Assembly: GCA_964568585.1 (NCBI GenBank)
Contig: CAZMQI010000004.1
Location: 43,812 to 107,811, forward strand
DNA: 64,000 bases
Direction: 5' to 3'
Source of the DNA: RGZA01 sp964568585
GTDB taxonomy: Bacteria; Pseudomonadota; Alphaproteobacteria; UBA9219; RGZA01
Program-made: the position numbers and the translations under genes
Notes under the pieces: model-generated
The model's database searches: none
What the model was told of the DNA's origin: nothing
What the model saw: only the letters and a program-made list of their open reading frames with translations
Shown: positions 55,565 through 64,000 of the stretch, piece after piece
Position numbering within the stretch: the stretch's first letter is position 1
How the letters are laid out: each line of letters starts with the position of its first letter

Positions 55565-56080
55565 ATGAACCTTAAAGATCACATTCGCTCTATTCCTGAT
55601 TTTCCAAAGCCGGGCATCATGTTTTATGATATTTCGACGCTTTTGATGAATGGTAAGGCATGGGAACATGCAATCAATGCGCTCGCGGAAGGTATTGCCA
55701 AAGAAAAACCCGACCGCATTTTGGGAATTGAGTCCCGTGGGCTGATGGTGGCCGCTGCCGTTGCCTACAAGCTGGGCTGCGGCTTTGCGATGATACGTAA
55801 AAAGAATAAATTGCCCGGCCCTGTCATCTCCCATGCTTATGCATTGGAATATGGCCAGGACATCATCGAAGTACAGGCTGACGCCGTATTAAAGGGACAG
55901 AAAATTGTGCTGGTCGATGATTTGCTGGCAACTGGCGGCACAATGGAAGCCGCCATCACGCTGGTAAAAAAGCTGGGCGGCGATGTAAAATTGGCAGCAT
56001 TCATCATTGAACTGACATTTTTGAATGGCACAAAGCGATTGCCAGTACCGCAAATGAGCCTTCTTAAATATGATGCGTAA
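55565..56080 (+). CDS. apt: Adenine phosphoribosyltransferase
   Basis: Apt converts adenine and PRPP to AMP in purine salvage. The N-terminal IRSIPDFPKPGIMFYDIS is the family's opening motif. GIESRGLMVAAAVAY contributes to the active site, and the PRPP-binding loop is IVLVDDLLATGGTMEAA. At 171 residues it is complete. Its end overlaps the next gene by about 11 bases, so the two are coupled. Confidence 0.96.
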   Translation: MNLKDHIRSIPDFPKPGIMFYDISTLLMNGKAWEHAINALAEGIAKEKPDRILGIESRGLMVAAAVAYKLGCGFAMIRKKNKLPGPVISHAYALEYGQDIIEVQADAVLKGQKIVLVDDLLATGGTMEAAITLVKKLGGDVKLAAFIIELTFLNGTKRLPVPQMSLLKYDA

Positions 56081-57884
56081 GATTTTATTGGCACTGCACT
56101 CTATGCTTTTTTTGGCACTGCTGCTTGCTACGCCAAATATGTTGGCCGCACAGGAATGGGTAAGCACACATGCAATTTCGATGCATGGCACGCCAAAGCA
56201 CGAGGAAGGCTTCAAGCATTTTGATTATGTGAATGCCGATGCGCCCAAAGGTGGCACGCTGCGTTTGAATATCACCGGTACATTCGACAGTTTGAACCCG
56301 TATATCGTCAAAGGCCGCCCAGCCGAAGGCATGACATATGTATATGAAACACTGCTAGCGCGCACACAGGATGAACCATTCACGCTATATCCGTTGATTG
56401 CGGAAAAAATTGATGTGAAGTCCGACCGTTCCGGCATTCGCTTCCACATCAACCCCAAAGCGAAATGGCACGATGGCAAAAATATAACGGCGGATGATGT
56501 GTATTTTTCATGGATAAGCTTGCGTGATAAAGGCAAACCAACCCATCGCAGCTATTATAAAAAAGTAGCAAGCGCAAAAGTGAATGATGCACACACCATC
56601 ACCTTCTTATTGAAGAAGAATGAGGATGGCAGCATCGACCGTGAAATGCCGCTTATTCTTGGGCTGATGCCGATTTTGCCAAAGCATATGTTCAAAACCA
56701 AACCGTTCGATGAAACAACGCTTGTTCCGCCAATTGCCAGCGGCCCCTACCGCGTGAAGGAGGTACAGCCAGGTCGCAGCATGGTATTTGAACGTGATAA
56801 GAATTATTGGGGCACAGATGTAGCGGCACGTAAAGGCACATGCAATTTCGATATCATCCGTTACGATTATTACCGCGATGAGAATGTAGCGCAGGAAGCA
56901 TTCACCGCGCATGCCTTGGATGCGCGCCGTGAAAGTGACCCCAAACGCTGGGCAGAATTGCAACGCATATCGTCCGAAAAGAAGGATGCGTTTAATACCA
57001 CCGCATTCACCCATCACCGCCCTGAACCTATACGCGGGTTCATCTTTAATACGCGCAAAAGCAATTTCAGCGATGTGCGCGTCCGCAAAGCCCTTTCCTA
57101 TGCGTTCGATTTTGAATGGATCAACCGCACGCTGTTCCACGGTGCTTATAAATGGCTGGATAGCTATTTCGCCAATTCCGATTTGGCGAGCAGCGGATTG
57201 CCGGATGCGGCTGAGTTAAAATTGCTGAACGTATGGAAAAAAGATCTACCGGAAGACGTATTCACCAAACCATTCGCATTGCCACGTACAAATGACACGC
57301 GCACCCTTCGCGATAATCTTCTGGCGGCGACCACATTGCTTGAGGAAGCTGGCTATCATATTCAAAATGGTGAGCTGAAAAACCAAAAGGGCGAACCATT
57401 TGGTTTCGAGATTTTATTATCCGATCCGCAGGATGAAAAAATCGCGTTAGAATATGCGCGCACTCTGCAACGTATTGGTATCGTCGCACGCGTACGCACC
57501 ATTGATGCATCGCAATTCCAGGCACGCCTTTCCGATTTCGATTATGACATGGTGCTGTTCAAATGGGTGAACAGCCTTTCACCCGGCAATGAACAGACAC
57601 AATATTGGGGCAGCGCCGCAGCCGACATAAAAGGCAGCCGTAATTATGCAGGTATCAAAAGCGCAGCAATCGATGACATGACACATAAAATCACCGCCGC
57701 ACAAACGCGTGACGAGCTACGCGCGGCGCTTCGTGCGCTCGACCGCATATTGTTATCGGGATATTACTTGGTGCCCTTATTCTATCGCGGGAAGGATTTA
57801 TTCGCCATTTGGCCAAACGTTGCCACACCGCAACTAACGCCGCTTTACGGCCCTGTGGTTGAAAGTTGGTGGGCCGCACCTTAG
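56070..57884 (+). CDS. ABC transporter peptide-binding protein, YejA-like
   Basis: This is a family 5 extracellular solute-binding protein. A signal peptide (about residues 1-27, ending NMLAAQ) is followed by HFDYVNADAPKGGTLRLN and GTFDSLNPYIVKG, an opening typical of YejA-type binding proteins for microcin-C-like or other oligopeptides. FHINPKAKWHDGKNITADDV is the family core motif. The 604-residue length fits. No permease genes are adjacent here, so its transporter partner lies elsewhere. A second ATG follows the first directly. Confidence 0.9.
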   Translation: MMRKILLALHSMLFLALLLATPNMLAAQEWVSTHAISMHGTPKHEEGFKHFDYVNADAPKGGTLRLNITGTFDSLNPYIVKGRPAEGMTYVYETLLARTQDEPFTLYPLIAEKIDVKSDRSGIRFHINPKAKWHDGKNITADDVYFSWISLRDKGKPTHRSYYKKVASAKVNDAHTITFLLKKNEDGSIDREMPLILGLMPILPKHMFKTKPFDETTLVPPIASGPYRVKEVQPGRSMVFERDKNYWGTDVAARKGTCNFDIIRYDYYRDENVAQEAFTAHALDARRESDPKRWAELQRISSEKKDAFNTTAFTHHRPEPIRGFIFNTRKSNFSDVRVRKALSYAFDFEWINRTLFHGAYKWLDSYFANSDLASSGLPDAAELKLLNVWKKDLPEDVFTKPFALPRTNDTRTLRDNLLAATTLLEEAGYHIQNGELKNQKGEPFGFEILLSDPQDEKIALEYARTLQRIGIVARVRTIDASQFQARLSDFDYDMVLFKWVNSLSPGNEQTQYWGSAAADIKGSRNYAGIKSAAIDDMTHKITAAQTRDELRAALRALDRILLSGYYLVPLFYRGKDLFAIWPNVATPQLTPLYGPVVESWWAAP

Positions 57885-57946
57885 CGCGGTTCTTAAGAAG
57901 CGATTAACTCAATCTTTTCTACATGATTTTGGAGTAGAAAAAGACC

Positions 57947-58858
57947 ATGGATATTTCCGATTTAGCACCCACCAAAGACGCCAAAGGCGGCCCGAAATTC
58001 AAGATTCCGGACGCGCAACTGGAAGAATTGATTTTCAAATTTTCCCGCGATATTTCCGCGCAGGTTGCGCGCGACCGCTTCGACCCGATCATCGGACGCG
58101 ATAAGGAACTGTACGATCTGATTATGATTTTGCTTCAACGTGAACGTAAGAACGTGTTGCTGTTGGCGGGTGCCGGTGTGGGTAAGACCGCATTGTTCGT
58201 TGGCCTTGCACAAAAAGTATTTAAGAATGAAGTGCCGAAGAAACTGGCGGGCGCGCGTATTCTGGAACTTGAAATGTCATCGCTGTCTGCTGGTGCTGGA
58301 TCACGTTCCGATTTTGAAGGCCGTTTTGTACCAATGATTAAAGGCGTTGCAGAACGTAATGCATCAAAATTATTCCCGCCCATCATCCTGTGCATCGATG
58401 AAATCCACATGATCATGCCAAGCTGTATAGCGTCTGGCGCTGCAGGTGTGGCCGATTTGATGAAACCGTATTTGACTACCGGCGATTTGCTGATGATTGG
58501 CGCAACCACGCGTGATGAATATGATGATTACGTGAAGGCCGATCCTGCTTTGGATCGTCGTTTCCAAAAAATCTTTATGGACCCACCATCTGAAGAACAA
58601 TGTAAGGTTATTCTGCGCGGGCTGAAACAACGCTTTGCAACGCATTATGATTTGGAAGTACCAGAAGATGTGTGCGACCAGATTGTGTACTTAACATCCA
58701 AATACCTTCGCCGCAGAAACCATCCCGATAAGGCGATTTTGATGCTGGACCAAGCCTGCGCGCGTTCCATTATGGCCGGTAAAACCGTGCTGGATATGGA
58801 AGATGTGCGCGAGTCATTGGGCCATGAATCCGGCATTATTCCAAGCGCACTTATCTAA
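57947..58858 (+). CDS. Solo Clp-type AAA+ ATPase
   Basis: The 303-residue protein resembles only the first AAA+ module (D1) of ClpA/ClpB/ClpV. It has RFDPIIGRDKELYDLI, the Walker A GAGVGKTALFVGLA, the pore-loop region SSLSAGAGSRSDFEGRF, Walker B IILCIDEIHMI, sensor 1 LLMIGATTRDEYDDYV and the arginine-finger region DPALDRRFQKI. No N-domain, middle domain or D2 is present. It is not truncated at its ends, since a ribosome-binding GGAG (57931) precedes it and a normal C-terminal helical lid ends it. GGAG stands beside a small inverted repeat (57914-57922 with 57934-57943). The function is unknown. Confidence 0.85.
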   Translation: MDISDLAPTKDAKGGPKFKIPDAQLEELIFKFSRDISAQVARDRFDPIIGRDKELYDLIMILLQRERKNVLLLAGAGVGKTALFVGLAQKVFKNEVPKKLAGARILELEMSSLSAGAGSRSDFEGRFVPMIKGVAERNASKLFPPIILCIDEIHMIMPSCIASGAAGVADLMKPYLTTGDLLMIGATTRDEYDDYVKADPALDRRFQKIFMDPPSEEQCKVILRGLKQRFATHYDLEVPEDVCDQIVYLTSKYLRRRNHPDKAILMLDQACARSIMAGKTVLDMEDVRESLGHESGIIPSALI

Positions 58859-58864
58859 AACAAT

Positions 58865-59896
58865 TTAAGACGCTTTCTTGAATAACGCGCCCATTTTGCT
58901 CTCTACCAATTTTTGCAAATTCGTTTGTGGCCGTGGCCCCAGATGGCTAATCACTTCGGCTGCACAAATGGATGCGATGCGTCCACATTCGGTCAGGTTA
59001 TGGCCATGCGTGATGCCATAAAGGAAACCCGCCGCATAACTATCCCCTGCACCTGTGGTATCCACCACTTTGGCAACAGGTTCGGCATGCACGATGATGG
59101 TTTTTCCGCCGCTTAGAATATATGCGCCTTTTTCTGAACGGGTGATGACCACCAACGGGCAATCGGCTGCGATGAGCGGCAATACGTTATCCAACGAATT
59201 CTTTTCATACAGCGCGGTCGCTTCAACTTCGTTCGCGAATAAAATATCCACGCCCTGTTTTAGTAAGGCATGAAAATCAGCACGGTGACGGTCGACACAA
59301 AATCCATCCGATAACGTCAGTGCAACTTTGCGGTTATGTTTGTGTGCCAGTTTTACCGCTTGATAAAATGCTTCCTTGGCTGGCGGCTTATCGAAAAGGT
59401 ATCCTTCAAGATACGTGATTTGGGATGATGCGATTGAATCTTCATCCACATCGCTCATGCTGAAATCGGTGCTGGCACCCAAAAAGGTGTTCATGCTGCG
59501 CTGGCCATCGGGCGTTACCATAATGATGCAGCACGCGGTTGGCGCACCGCCAGAAGCCGCTTTTGTTGGGTAATGGATGTTTAATGCCTTCATGTCATGG
59601 GCAAAGCCAGCGCCAAGCTGGTCATCATTAACGCGGCCAATGTAGGCGGCCTTGCCGCCAAGCCCTGCAATGCCGGCAACCGTGTTGGCGGCAGAACCAC
59701 CGGAAACGGTTGTGGTGGGACCCATTTTATCAAATAAATCAGCGGCTCTGGCCGCATCAATCAAGGTCATGGAGCCTTTATGAATGTCTTCGCGGCGCAG
59801 GAAATCATCCTCCGCTTGCGCCAGAATATCGACAATCGCATTACCGATACCAACGACATCATATTTTAAAGGCAGGGCATTTTTAACTTCGGGCAT
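58865..59896 (-). CDS. PfkB-family sugar/nucleoside kinase (adenosine kinase-like)
   Basis: The 343-residue protein has the ribokinase fold. GGSAANTVAGIAGLGGKAAYIG is split here as the PfkB signature 1 region near residue 65. DTTGAGDSYAAGFLYG is signature 2 with the catalytic aspartate. The N-terminal YDVVGIGNAIVDILAQ and substrate segments resemble bacterial adenosine-kinase-like proteins, which would salvage adenosine to AMP alongside the nearby apt. Substrate cannot be fixed from sequence. Its stop lies 6 bases from the convergent AAA+ gene. Confidence 0.85.
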   Translation of the reverse strand: MPEVKNALPLKYDVVGIGNAIVDILAQAEDDFLRREDIHKGSMTLIDAARAADLFDKMGPTTTVSGGSAANTVAGIAGLGGKAAYIGRVNDDQLGAGFAHDMKALNIHYPTKAASGGAPTACCIIMVTPDGQRSMNTFLGASTDFSMSDVDEDSIASSQITYLEGYLFDKPPAKEAFYQAVKLAHKHNRKVALTLSDGFCVDRHRADFHALLKQGVDILFANEVEATALYEKNSLDNVLPLIAADCPLVVITRSEKGAYILSGGKTIIVHAEPVAKVVDTTGAGDSYAAGFLYGITHGHNLTECGRIASICAAEVISHLGPRPQTNLQKLVESKMGALFKKAS

Positions 59897-60086
59897 TATT
59901 TATCCTTATACTTCAAGGTGGGTTTTCAAGTTACAGTCTCACATCAGAGCGCAAATATGGCGCAAATCACGCTAGGTCGCTGTTGAATCCGTTTCGGGAA
60001 ACGTGCTACGTTACCCTTGCTTGTGAGGCCGATACAAGTCCTCAGCTGGCACCGATTTTTATAGTTGTATTTATAGGAAAAACGCC

Positions 60087-60731
60087 ATGAATCGCCCATT
60101 CGATCCGCGCTCCGAAACATCCCCCGCCAATCCAAACAATACCAGCAGCGCGACCAATCCGAATGTAGCAAATGGTCCACGCAACGCAGAAAGCGCGCCT
60201 CGCCAAGGATTGCGCGCAACACCGCCATCACCATCCGTTCGCCGCGTCGTTGATATGCCAGCTGGCCCAAGCATGCGCCGCCCACCGGCAGATGGTCCAC
60301 GTTTTGGAACCAATAGCAGCGCCGAAGGTGGCCGCCGCATGGTGATTGCAAAGGACATCACGCTTGCCGGACAAATCTCCAAATGCGATTACCTCGTGGT
60401 TGAAGGTGGCGTTGAAGGTATGCGTTACGATGGTCAAGCGTTGGAAGTGACCGAAGGCGGTACATTCAATGGTTCGATTGAAGTGGATACCGCAGAAATC
60501 GCCGGAACCTTTGAAGGTGTTGTTGTGGTGCGTGGTCGTCTGACCATTCGTCCGACGGGCCGCATTACCGGAACCGTGCGTTACGGCGAAATCGAAATCA
60601 ATGCAGGCGGACAAGTGAATGGTGAATTGCAAGGCATGCAACCAACTGCACGTCCGGTCGTGACATCATCCTATAGCGCTTCATCCGATGAAGATGCTGA
60701 ACCAACCAGCGATCGCTTAGTCGGCGAATAA
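60087..60731 (+). CDS. Bactofilin
   Basis: Bactofilins are cytoskeletal beta-helix proteins that polymerise without nucleotide and often position cell-wall enzymes. A disordered Pro/Asn/Ser-rich N-terminus (about residues 1-85) is followed by the bactofilin domain (about 86-190). It shows VIAKDITLAGQISKCDYLVV, GTFNGSIEVDTAEIAGTFEG, and a second turn with RLTIRPTGRITGTVRYGEIE. A short disordered tail follows. AGGA stands about 8 bases before the ATG. No M23 peptidase, its common partner, is adjacent. It is divergent from the PfkB kinase across 190 bases in which only a small CGTTT/AAACG hairpin is seen. Confidence 0.92.
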   Translation: MNRPFDPRSETSPANPNNTSSATNPNVANGPRNAESAPRQGLRATPPSPSVRRVVDMPAGPSMRRPPADGPRFGTNSSAEGGRRMVIAKDITLAGQISKCDYLVVEGGVEGMRYDGQALEVTEGGTFNGSIEVDTAEIAGTFEGVVVVRGRLTIRPTGRITGTVRYGEIEINAGGQVNGELQGMQPTARPVVTSSYSASSDEDAEPTSDRLVGE

Positions 60732-60747
60732 TCATAGCTTCTTATAA

Positions 60748-60792
60748 GGCTGCAAGGCAGCCCGCAAGCTTATGCGAGCGAAGCCTTGCGGC
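60748..60792. terminator. Stem-loop between convergent bactofilin and nth genes
   Basis: GGCTGCAAGGC (60748-60758) pairs with GCCTTGCGGC (60783-60792), with a small inner CGCA/TGCG stem. It sits between two convergent genes, so a bidirectional terminator is likely, although no T run follows on either side. Confidence 0.5.
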
Positions 60793-60804
60793 GATTGAGC
60801 AACC

Positions 60805-61470
60805 CTAAGTTTTATCCTTATATTTACAGTCTTTTTTGACTACGCAACTGGCACATAATGGCTTGCGTGCTTTACATACATAACGCCCATGCAGAATGAT
60901 CCAGTGATGTGCGCCTGCTAAAAATTTCTGCGGCACAACCTTCATCAACTTCGCTTCCACTTCGTTGGGCGTCCTACCTGTCGCAAGCCCTGTGCGATTG
61001 GCAACGCGGAACACATGTGTGTCTACCGCGATGGTCGGGACACCGAACGCTTCGTTCAACACCACATTCGCGGTTTTGCGTCCAACGCCCGGAAGCGTTT
61101 CAAGCGCATCACGGTCCGCTGGGACTTCACCACCGAAATGATCGATGAGCATTTTCGACATGGCCATGATGTTCTTTGCCTTGGTATTGAACAAGCCGAT
61201 GCTTTTGATGTGTTCCTTCAGATTGTCGATACCAAGATCCAGCATTGCTTGCGGGGTTTTGACTTTTTTGAACAGTGATGCGGTTGCTTTGTTCACGCTC
61301 ACATCGGTCGCCTGTGCTGACAAAGACACAGCCACCAGCAGCGTATAGGGATTCAAAAAGCACAGTTCGGTCTTTGGTTGCGGCATCTGTGCCGCAAGAG
61401 CCGTGAAAAAGTGAAGTACGGATTCTTTGTTCATTGACAAGTTTTTAACTTCTGATTCATTGATAGACAT
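60805..61470 (-). CDS. nth: Endonuclease III
   Basis: Nth is a base-excision-repair glycosylase/AP lyase for oxidised pyrimidines. The helix-hairpin-helix ETLPGVGRKTANVVL holds the catalytic lysine. VPTIAVDTHVFRVANR holds the catalytic aspartate. The C-terminal [4Fe-4S] cluster loop is C-x6-C-x2-C-x5-C (CKARKPLCASCVVKKDC). At 221 residues it is complete. An internal ATG at 61434 is an alternative start. Confidence 0.95.
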   Translation of the reverse strand: MSINESEVKNLSMNKESVLHFFTALAAQMPQPKTELCFLNPYTLLVAVSLSAQATDVSVNKATASLFKKVKTPQAMLDLGIDNLKEHIKSIGLFNTKAKNIMAMSKMLIDHFGGEVPADRDALETLPGVGRKTANVVLNEAFGVPTIAVDTHVFRVANRTGLATGRTPNEVEAKLMKVVPQKFLAGAHHWIILHGRYVCKARKPLCASCVVKKDCKYKDKT

Positions 61471-61514
61471 GCGGTTCGCGAATCACTTTTGAACCGTTTG
61501 CACATTGTATATCG

Positions 61515-61558
61515 AGCAGATTCACTCGATCCGGTGAAATCACCGGACCAAGTCTGCT
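61515..61558. promoter_or_regulatory. Strong palindrome in the nth upstream region
   Basis: A perfect 7-base stem (61531-61537 with 61540-61546, two-base loop) is enclosed by AGCAGA/TCTGCT (61515-61520 with 61553-61558). It lies between the nth start and a divergent gene. It could be an operator for a dimeric regulator or a transcript hairpin; no T run follows. Confidence 0.4.
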
Positions 61559-61582
61559 CTGGGGATTTCAGGTTTAACGCGG

Positions 61583-62017
61583 ATGATGGCAGTTGCCAAA
61601 CATGATGAGCTAAGAAACAGCCAAAATGCTTTGGAATCCAACCCTGCACGCGTGTTTTGGGGATGCCATGACAGCCCGCTGGGCCCCATTATGTTGGGGA
61701 TAAGTGAAGAAGAAGGCTCCCTTAGCACAACCTTATGCAAAATAGGTTTCTCCTCCGGTTATGGCACCTTATATGACCTTTCCGCGTGGAAGGATGAATG
61801 GCCGGACACGGAATTTGTCCCTGACTCGTCACGTACAGCGCCCTATGCCTGCCGTATCAGCCAGATGAACCCGCAGAACATCAGCCCTGCGACCTTTGCT
61901 CTATACGGTGCATCGTTCCAGTTGAATGTATTAAAGGCGATGCTGAAGATGCCGCAAGGCCAGGCAATGAGCTATGCGGAAGTAACGAAGCTGGTCAAAA
62001 AACCCCAAGCTGCGTAA
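61583..62017 (+). pseudogene. Truncated methylated-DNA--cysteine S-methyltransferase lacking its active site
   Basis: The first 110 residues resemble the N-terminal part of Ogt/Ada-type alkyltransferases: DSPLGPIMLGISEEEGSL, then TLCKIGF, with a long charged stretch after. YGASFQLNVLKAMLKMPQGQ and AMSYAEVTKLVKKPQAA match the start of the DNA-binding domain. The reading frame then stops at 62017. The remaining 40-60 residues, including the recognition helix arginine and the PCHR catalytic cysteine, are missing. The dapB 3' end follows after 3 bases, which looks like a deletion junction. It cannot repair alkylated guanine; most likely a decayed gene, although a stable fragment cannot be excluded. 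Confidence 0.75.
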
Positions 62018-62020
62018 TCG

Positions 62021-62839
62021 CTAGAACCCAAGAACATCTTTCATGGAGTAACGGCCAGCTTGCTGGGCTGACACCCATTTAGCGGCAACGACAGCGCCTT
62101 GAGCAAAGATGCGGCGGTCGGAAGCTTTATGGGTCAACTCAACACGTTCGCCGTCGTTGGCAAAGATAACCGTATGCTCGCCAACCACATCGCCGCCACG
62201 AAGCGTGGCAAAGCCGATATCACCGCGTTTGCGGGGACCAGAATTTCCCTTGCGGTCATAGACCGCACGGTTTTTTAAACTGATGGCGCGGCCTTGTGCG
62301 GCGGCTTCACCAAGCGCAAGAGCAGTTCCCGATGGGCTATCAATCTTATGACGATGATGCATTTCAACGATTTCAATATCGTATTTCGTATCTAACGTAC
62401 GAGCGACCACTTCGGTAATAGCGGTGAGAAGCGTAACGCCCACACTCATATTCGGGGCAAGCACAATGGGAATATGGTTTGCGGCATCAGCCAGCATTTG
62501 CACCTGTTCCTGCGTGAAACCGGTTGTGCCAATGACGATGGGCTTGCCCATGGCCGCTGCAACATACGCGTGATGTACCGAAACTTCGGCACGGGTGAAA
62601 TCAATCGCCACATCGCAGGCGGCCAATAATTTTTCAGGAGAAATAGTATTGATCGCGGTTTTTGGAATGGCGACGCTGGAAGCAAAGCCAAGCGCATCAT
62701 GCAATGACTTATCCATGAACGGGCTGCCTTCACGAACGGTACCGCCCGCAAAGGTGCATTGCGGATCATCTAGGATTTCACGGGCAAGCATTTTACCCAT
62801 GCGCCCTGTGGTTCCAAAAATGCCAATTTTAATCGTCAT
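62021..62839 (-). CDS. dapB: 4-hydroxy-tetrahydrodipicolinate reductase DapB
   Basis: DapB reduces hydroxy-tetrahydrodipicolinate with NAD(P)H on the way to meso-DAP and lysine, supplying the residue added by MurE. The N-terminal IGIFGTTGRMGKMLARE is the Rossmann motif. The signature EMHHRHKIDSPSGTALALGE holds the catalytic His and Lys. At 272 residues it is complete. dnaJ lies 13 bases upstream on the same strand, a common alphaproteobacterial pairing. Confidence 0.96.
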   Translation of the reverse strand: MTIKIGIFGTTGRMGKMLAREILDDPQCTFAGGTVREGSPFMDKSLHDALGFASSVAIPKTAINTISPEKLLAACDVAIDFTRAEVSVHHAYVAAAMGKPIVIGTTGFTQEQVQMLADAANHIPIVLAPNMSVGVTLLTAITEVVARTLDTKYDIEIVEMHHRHKIDSPSGTALALGEAAAQGRAISLKNRAVYDRKGNSGPRKRGDIGFATLRGGDVVGEHTVIFANDGERVELTHKASDRRIFAQGAVVAAKWVSAQQAGRYSMKDVLGF

Positions 62840-62852
62840 GAAACGTTCCTAT

Positions 62853-64000
62853 TTATTTTTGGGCGCTTTGTTTTGTACTTTCAGCTGCTTCTTTTTCTTT
62901 ATCATCTTTTTGAAAGAAGCCCTTTACCTTTTCCAAAAACCCGTGCATGTGCGGGTTGTTCTTTTTGGCGTCGGATGCGGTATCGAATTCTTCCAAAAGC
63001 TGCTTTTGCTTTGCTGTCAGGTTAACCGGTGTTTCGACGCTTATCTCAACAAATAAATCGCCGCGTGTCACCTCACCGCGCACACGTGCTTGCTGGAGCA
63101 TGCTCATGCCTTGCCCTTTTAGGCGGAATTGCTGGCCGTTTTGCGCCCCTTCGGGGAGGGTTAGATTCGCCGGCTTGCCATCCAAAGTCGGCACTTCGAG
63201 CGTTCCACCAAGGGAAGCCAACACAAAACTGATGGGCATGCGCGCCAGAAGATTTGCTCCTTCGCGGTGCAGGAATGCATGCGGCTTCACCGCAATGAAT
63301 ACATATAAGTCGCCGGATGCGCCGCCGCGCATGCCTGCTTCACCTTCGGATGCGATGCGAATGCGTGTTCCGGTATCAACACCGGCAGGTACAGTAATTT
63401 TCAATGTACGTTCTTTACGTGTGCGGCCTTGGCCACGGCAATCCTTACACGGATCATCAATCACGCGGCCTGCACCGGAACATACGGGGCAGCTGCGTTC
63501 CATCAAGAAGAAGCCCTGCTGGATGCGAACCTTGCCTGCGCCTTGGCATTGCTTACAGGTAGTTGGTGAGGAACCGGGTTTTGCGCCGCTGCCCTTACAT
63601 GTCTCGCAGGTTTGCGGTGTGGAAACTTTTATATTTTTTTCAACGCCTTTGAATGCTTCTTCGAGCGTCAATTCCAAATCATAGCGCACATCATTGCCGC
63701 GCTGTGCGCCATTCGCGGCACGGCTGGAACCGCCGCCGCCCATCATTTCGCCGAATACTTCGTTCAGAATGTCGGACAAACCACCGGGAAAGCCGTTGAA
63801 ATCGAAACCGCCCATGCCAGCGCCGCCGCCCATTCCACCCTGTTCAAAGGCAGCATGGCCAAAGCGGTCATAAGCCGCACGTTTCTGGTCATCGGAAAGG
63901 ACTTGGTACGCTTCAGTGATTTCGCGGAATTTTACTTCGGCTGTTTTATCGCCCGGATTTTTATCGGGGTGATATTGCATCGCCAGCTTGCGATAGGCGC
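62853..64000 (-). CDS. dnaJ: Chaperone DnaJ, 5' end outside the window
   Basis: DnaJ is the Hsp40 co-chaperone that delivers unfolded proteins to DnaK and stimulates its ATPase. The frame is open to the window edge, which reads AYRKLAMQYHPDK, so the J-domain HPD motif is visible and only about 25-30 N-terminal residues are missing. A Gly/Phe-rich segment, the zinc-binding region with CXXCXGXG repeats (for example CETCKGSG, CKQCQGAG, CPVCSGAG, CKDCRGQG) and the C-terminal substrate domain follow. A Lys/Glu-rich tail ends the protein. Confidence 0.96.
   Translation of the reverse strand, partial: AYRKLAMQYHPDKNPGDKTAEVKFREITEAYQVLSDDQKRAAYDRFGHAAFEQGGMGGGAGMGGFDFNGFPGGLSDILNEVFGEMMGGGGSSRAANGAQRGNDVRYDLELTLEEAFKGVEKNIKVSTPQTCETCKGSGAKPGSSPTTCKQCQGAGKVRIQQGFFLMERSCPVCSGAGRVIDDPCKDCRGQGRTRKERTLKITVPAGVDTGTRIRIASEGEAGMRGGASGDLYVFIAVKPHAFLHREGANLLARMPISFVLASLGGTLEVPTLDGKPANLTLPEGAQNGQQFRLKGQGMSMLQQARVRGEVTRGDLFVEISVETPVNLTAKQKQLLEEFDTASDAKKNNPHMHGFLEKVKGFFQKDDKEKEAAESTKQSAQK

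Overview
The window is about 64 kb of a chromosome from a mid-GC alphaproteobacterium. It reads like a Micavibrio-type lineage (Micavibrionales or a relative), but that placement is inferred from gene content only. Pointers to Alphaproteobacteria are the dcw order murE-murF-mraY-murD-ftsW-murG-murC-murB-ddl-ftsQ-ftsA-ftsZ-lpxC, a long Q-rich FtsZ linker ending in an EIPAFLRRQ tail, clustered GANTC (CcrM-type) sites at ftsZ, a DUF2336-like protein, a meso-DAP type MurE, and dapB beside dnaJ.

Layout. 1-12.6 kb: division and cell-wall operon on the plus strand, interrupted between murB and ddl by a 265-bp nested palindromic element that carries the ddl ribosome-binding site. 12.6-13.2 kb: a small opposite-strand gene and the ftsZ promoter region. 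13.2-20.9 kb: ftsZ with a clear terminator, then lpxC, bamD, recN and ligA. 20.9-28 kb, minus strand: M24 aminopeptidase, prmA, a UvrD/PcrA helicase, a GGDEF protein and lipB. 28-32.8 kb: an unplaced protein, tRNA-Leu(GAG), a nuclease-fold membrane protein and fadD.

32.9-53.3 kb is an envelope and surface region. It holds a Cys-rich repeat protein, a Tat-exported DUF1513-like protein, two tandem cytochrome P460 paralogs, a small exported protein, and a three-gene unit of very large mosaic proteins. That unit is a 2842-aa protein with a prepilin-like N-terminus and C1q-like modules, a 1949-aa protein with a signal peptide and a C-terminal peptidase-S74 intramolecular chaperone, and a 335-aa glycine-rich exported protein. 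The unit ends at an AT-rich intrinsic terminator. The two giants share twelve copies of an LD-TSTTKGFL-PRMTTVQRDAI module and four near-identical cassettes with variable inserts. No other phage genes are present, so these look like cellular surface fibres built from tail-fibre parts. They are the best candidate for an undescribed system, and a prey- or surface-recognition role is plausible but unproven.

53.5-64 kb: uppP, a DUF2336-like protein, apt, a YejA-like peptide-binding protein, a solo Clp-type AAA+ domain, a PfkB kinase, a bactofilin, nth, a truncated alkylguanine transferase missing its active site, dapB, and a dnaJ cut by the window end. No stretch over 300 bases lacks a gene.
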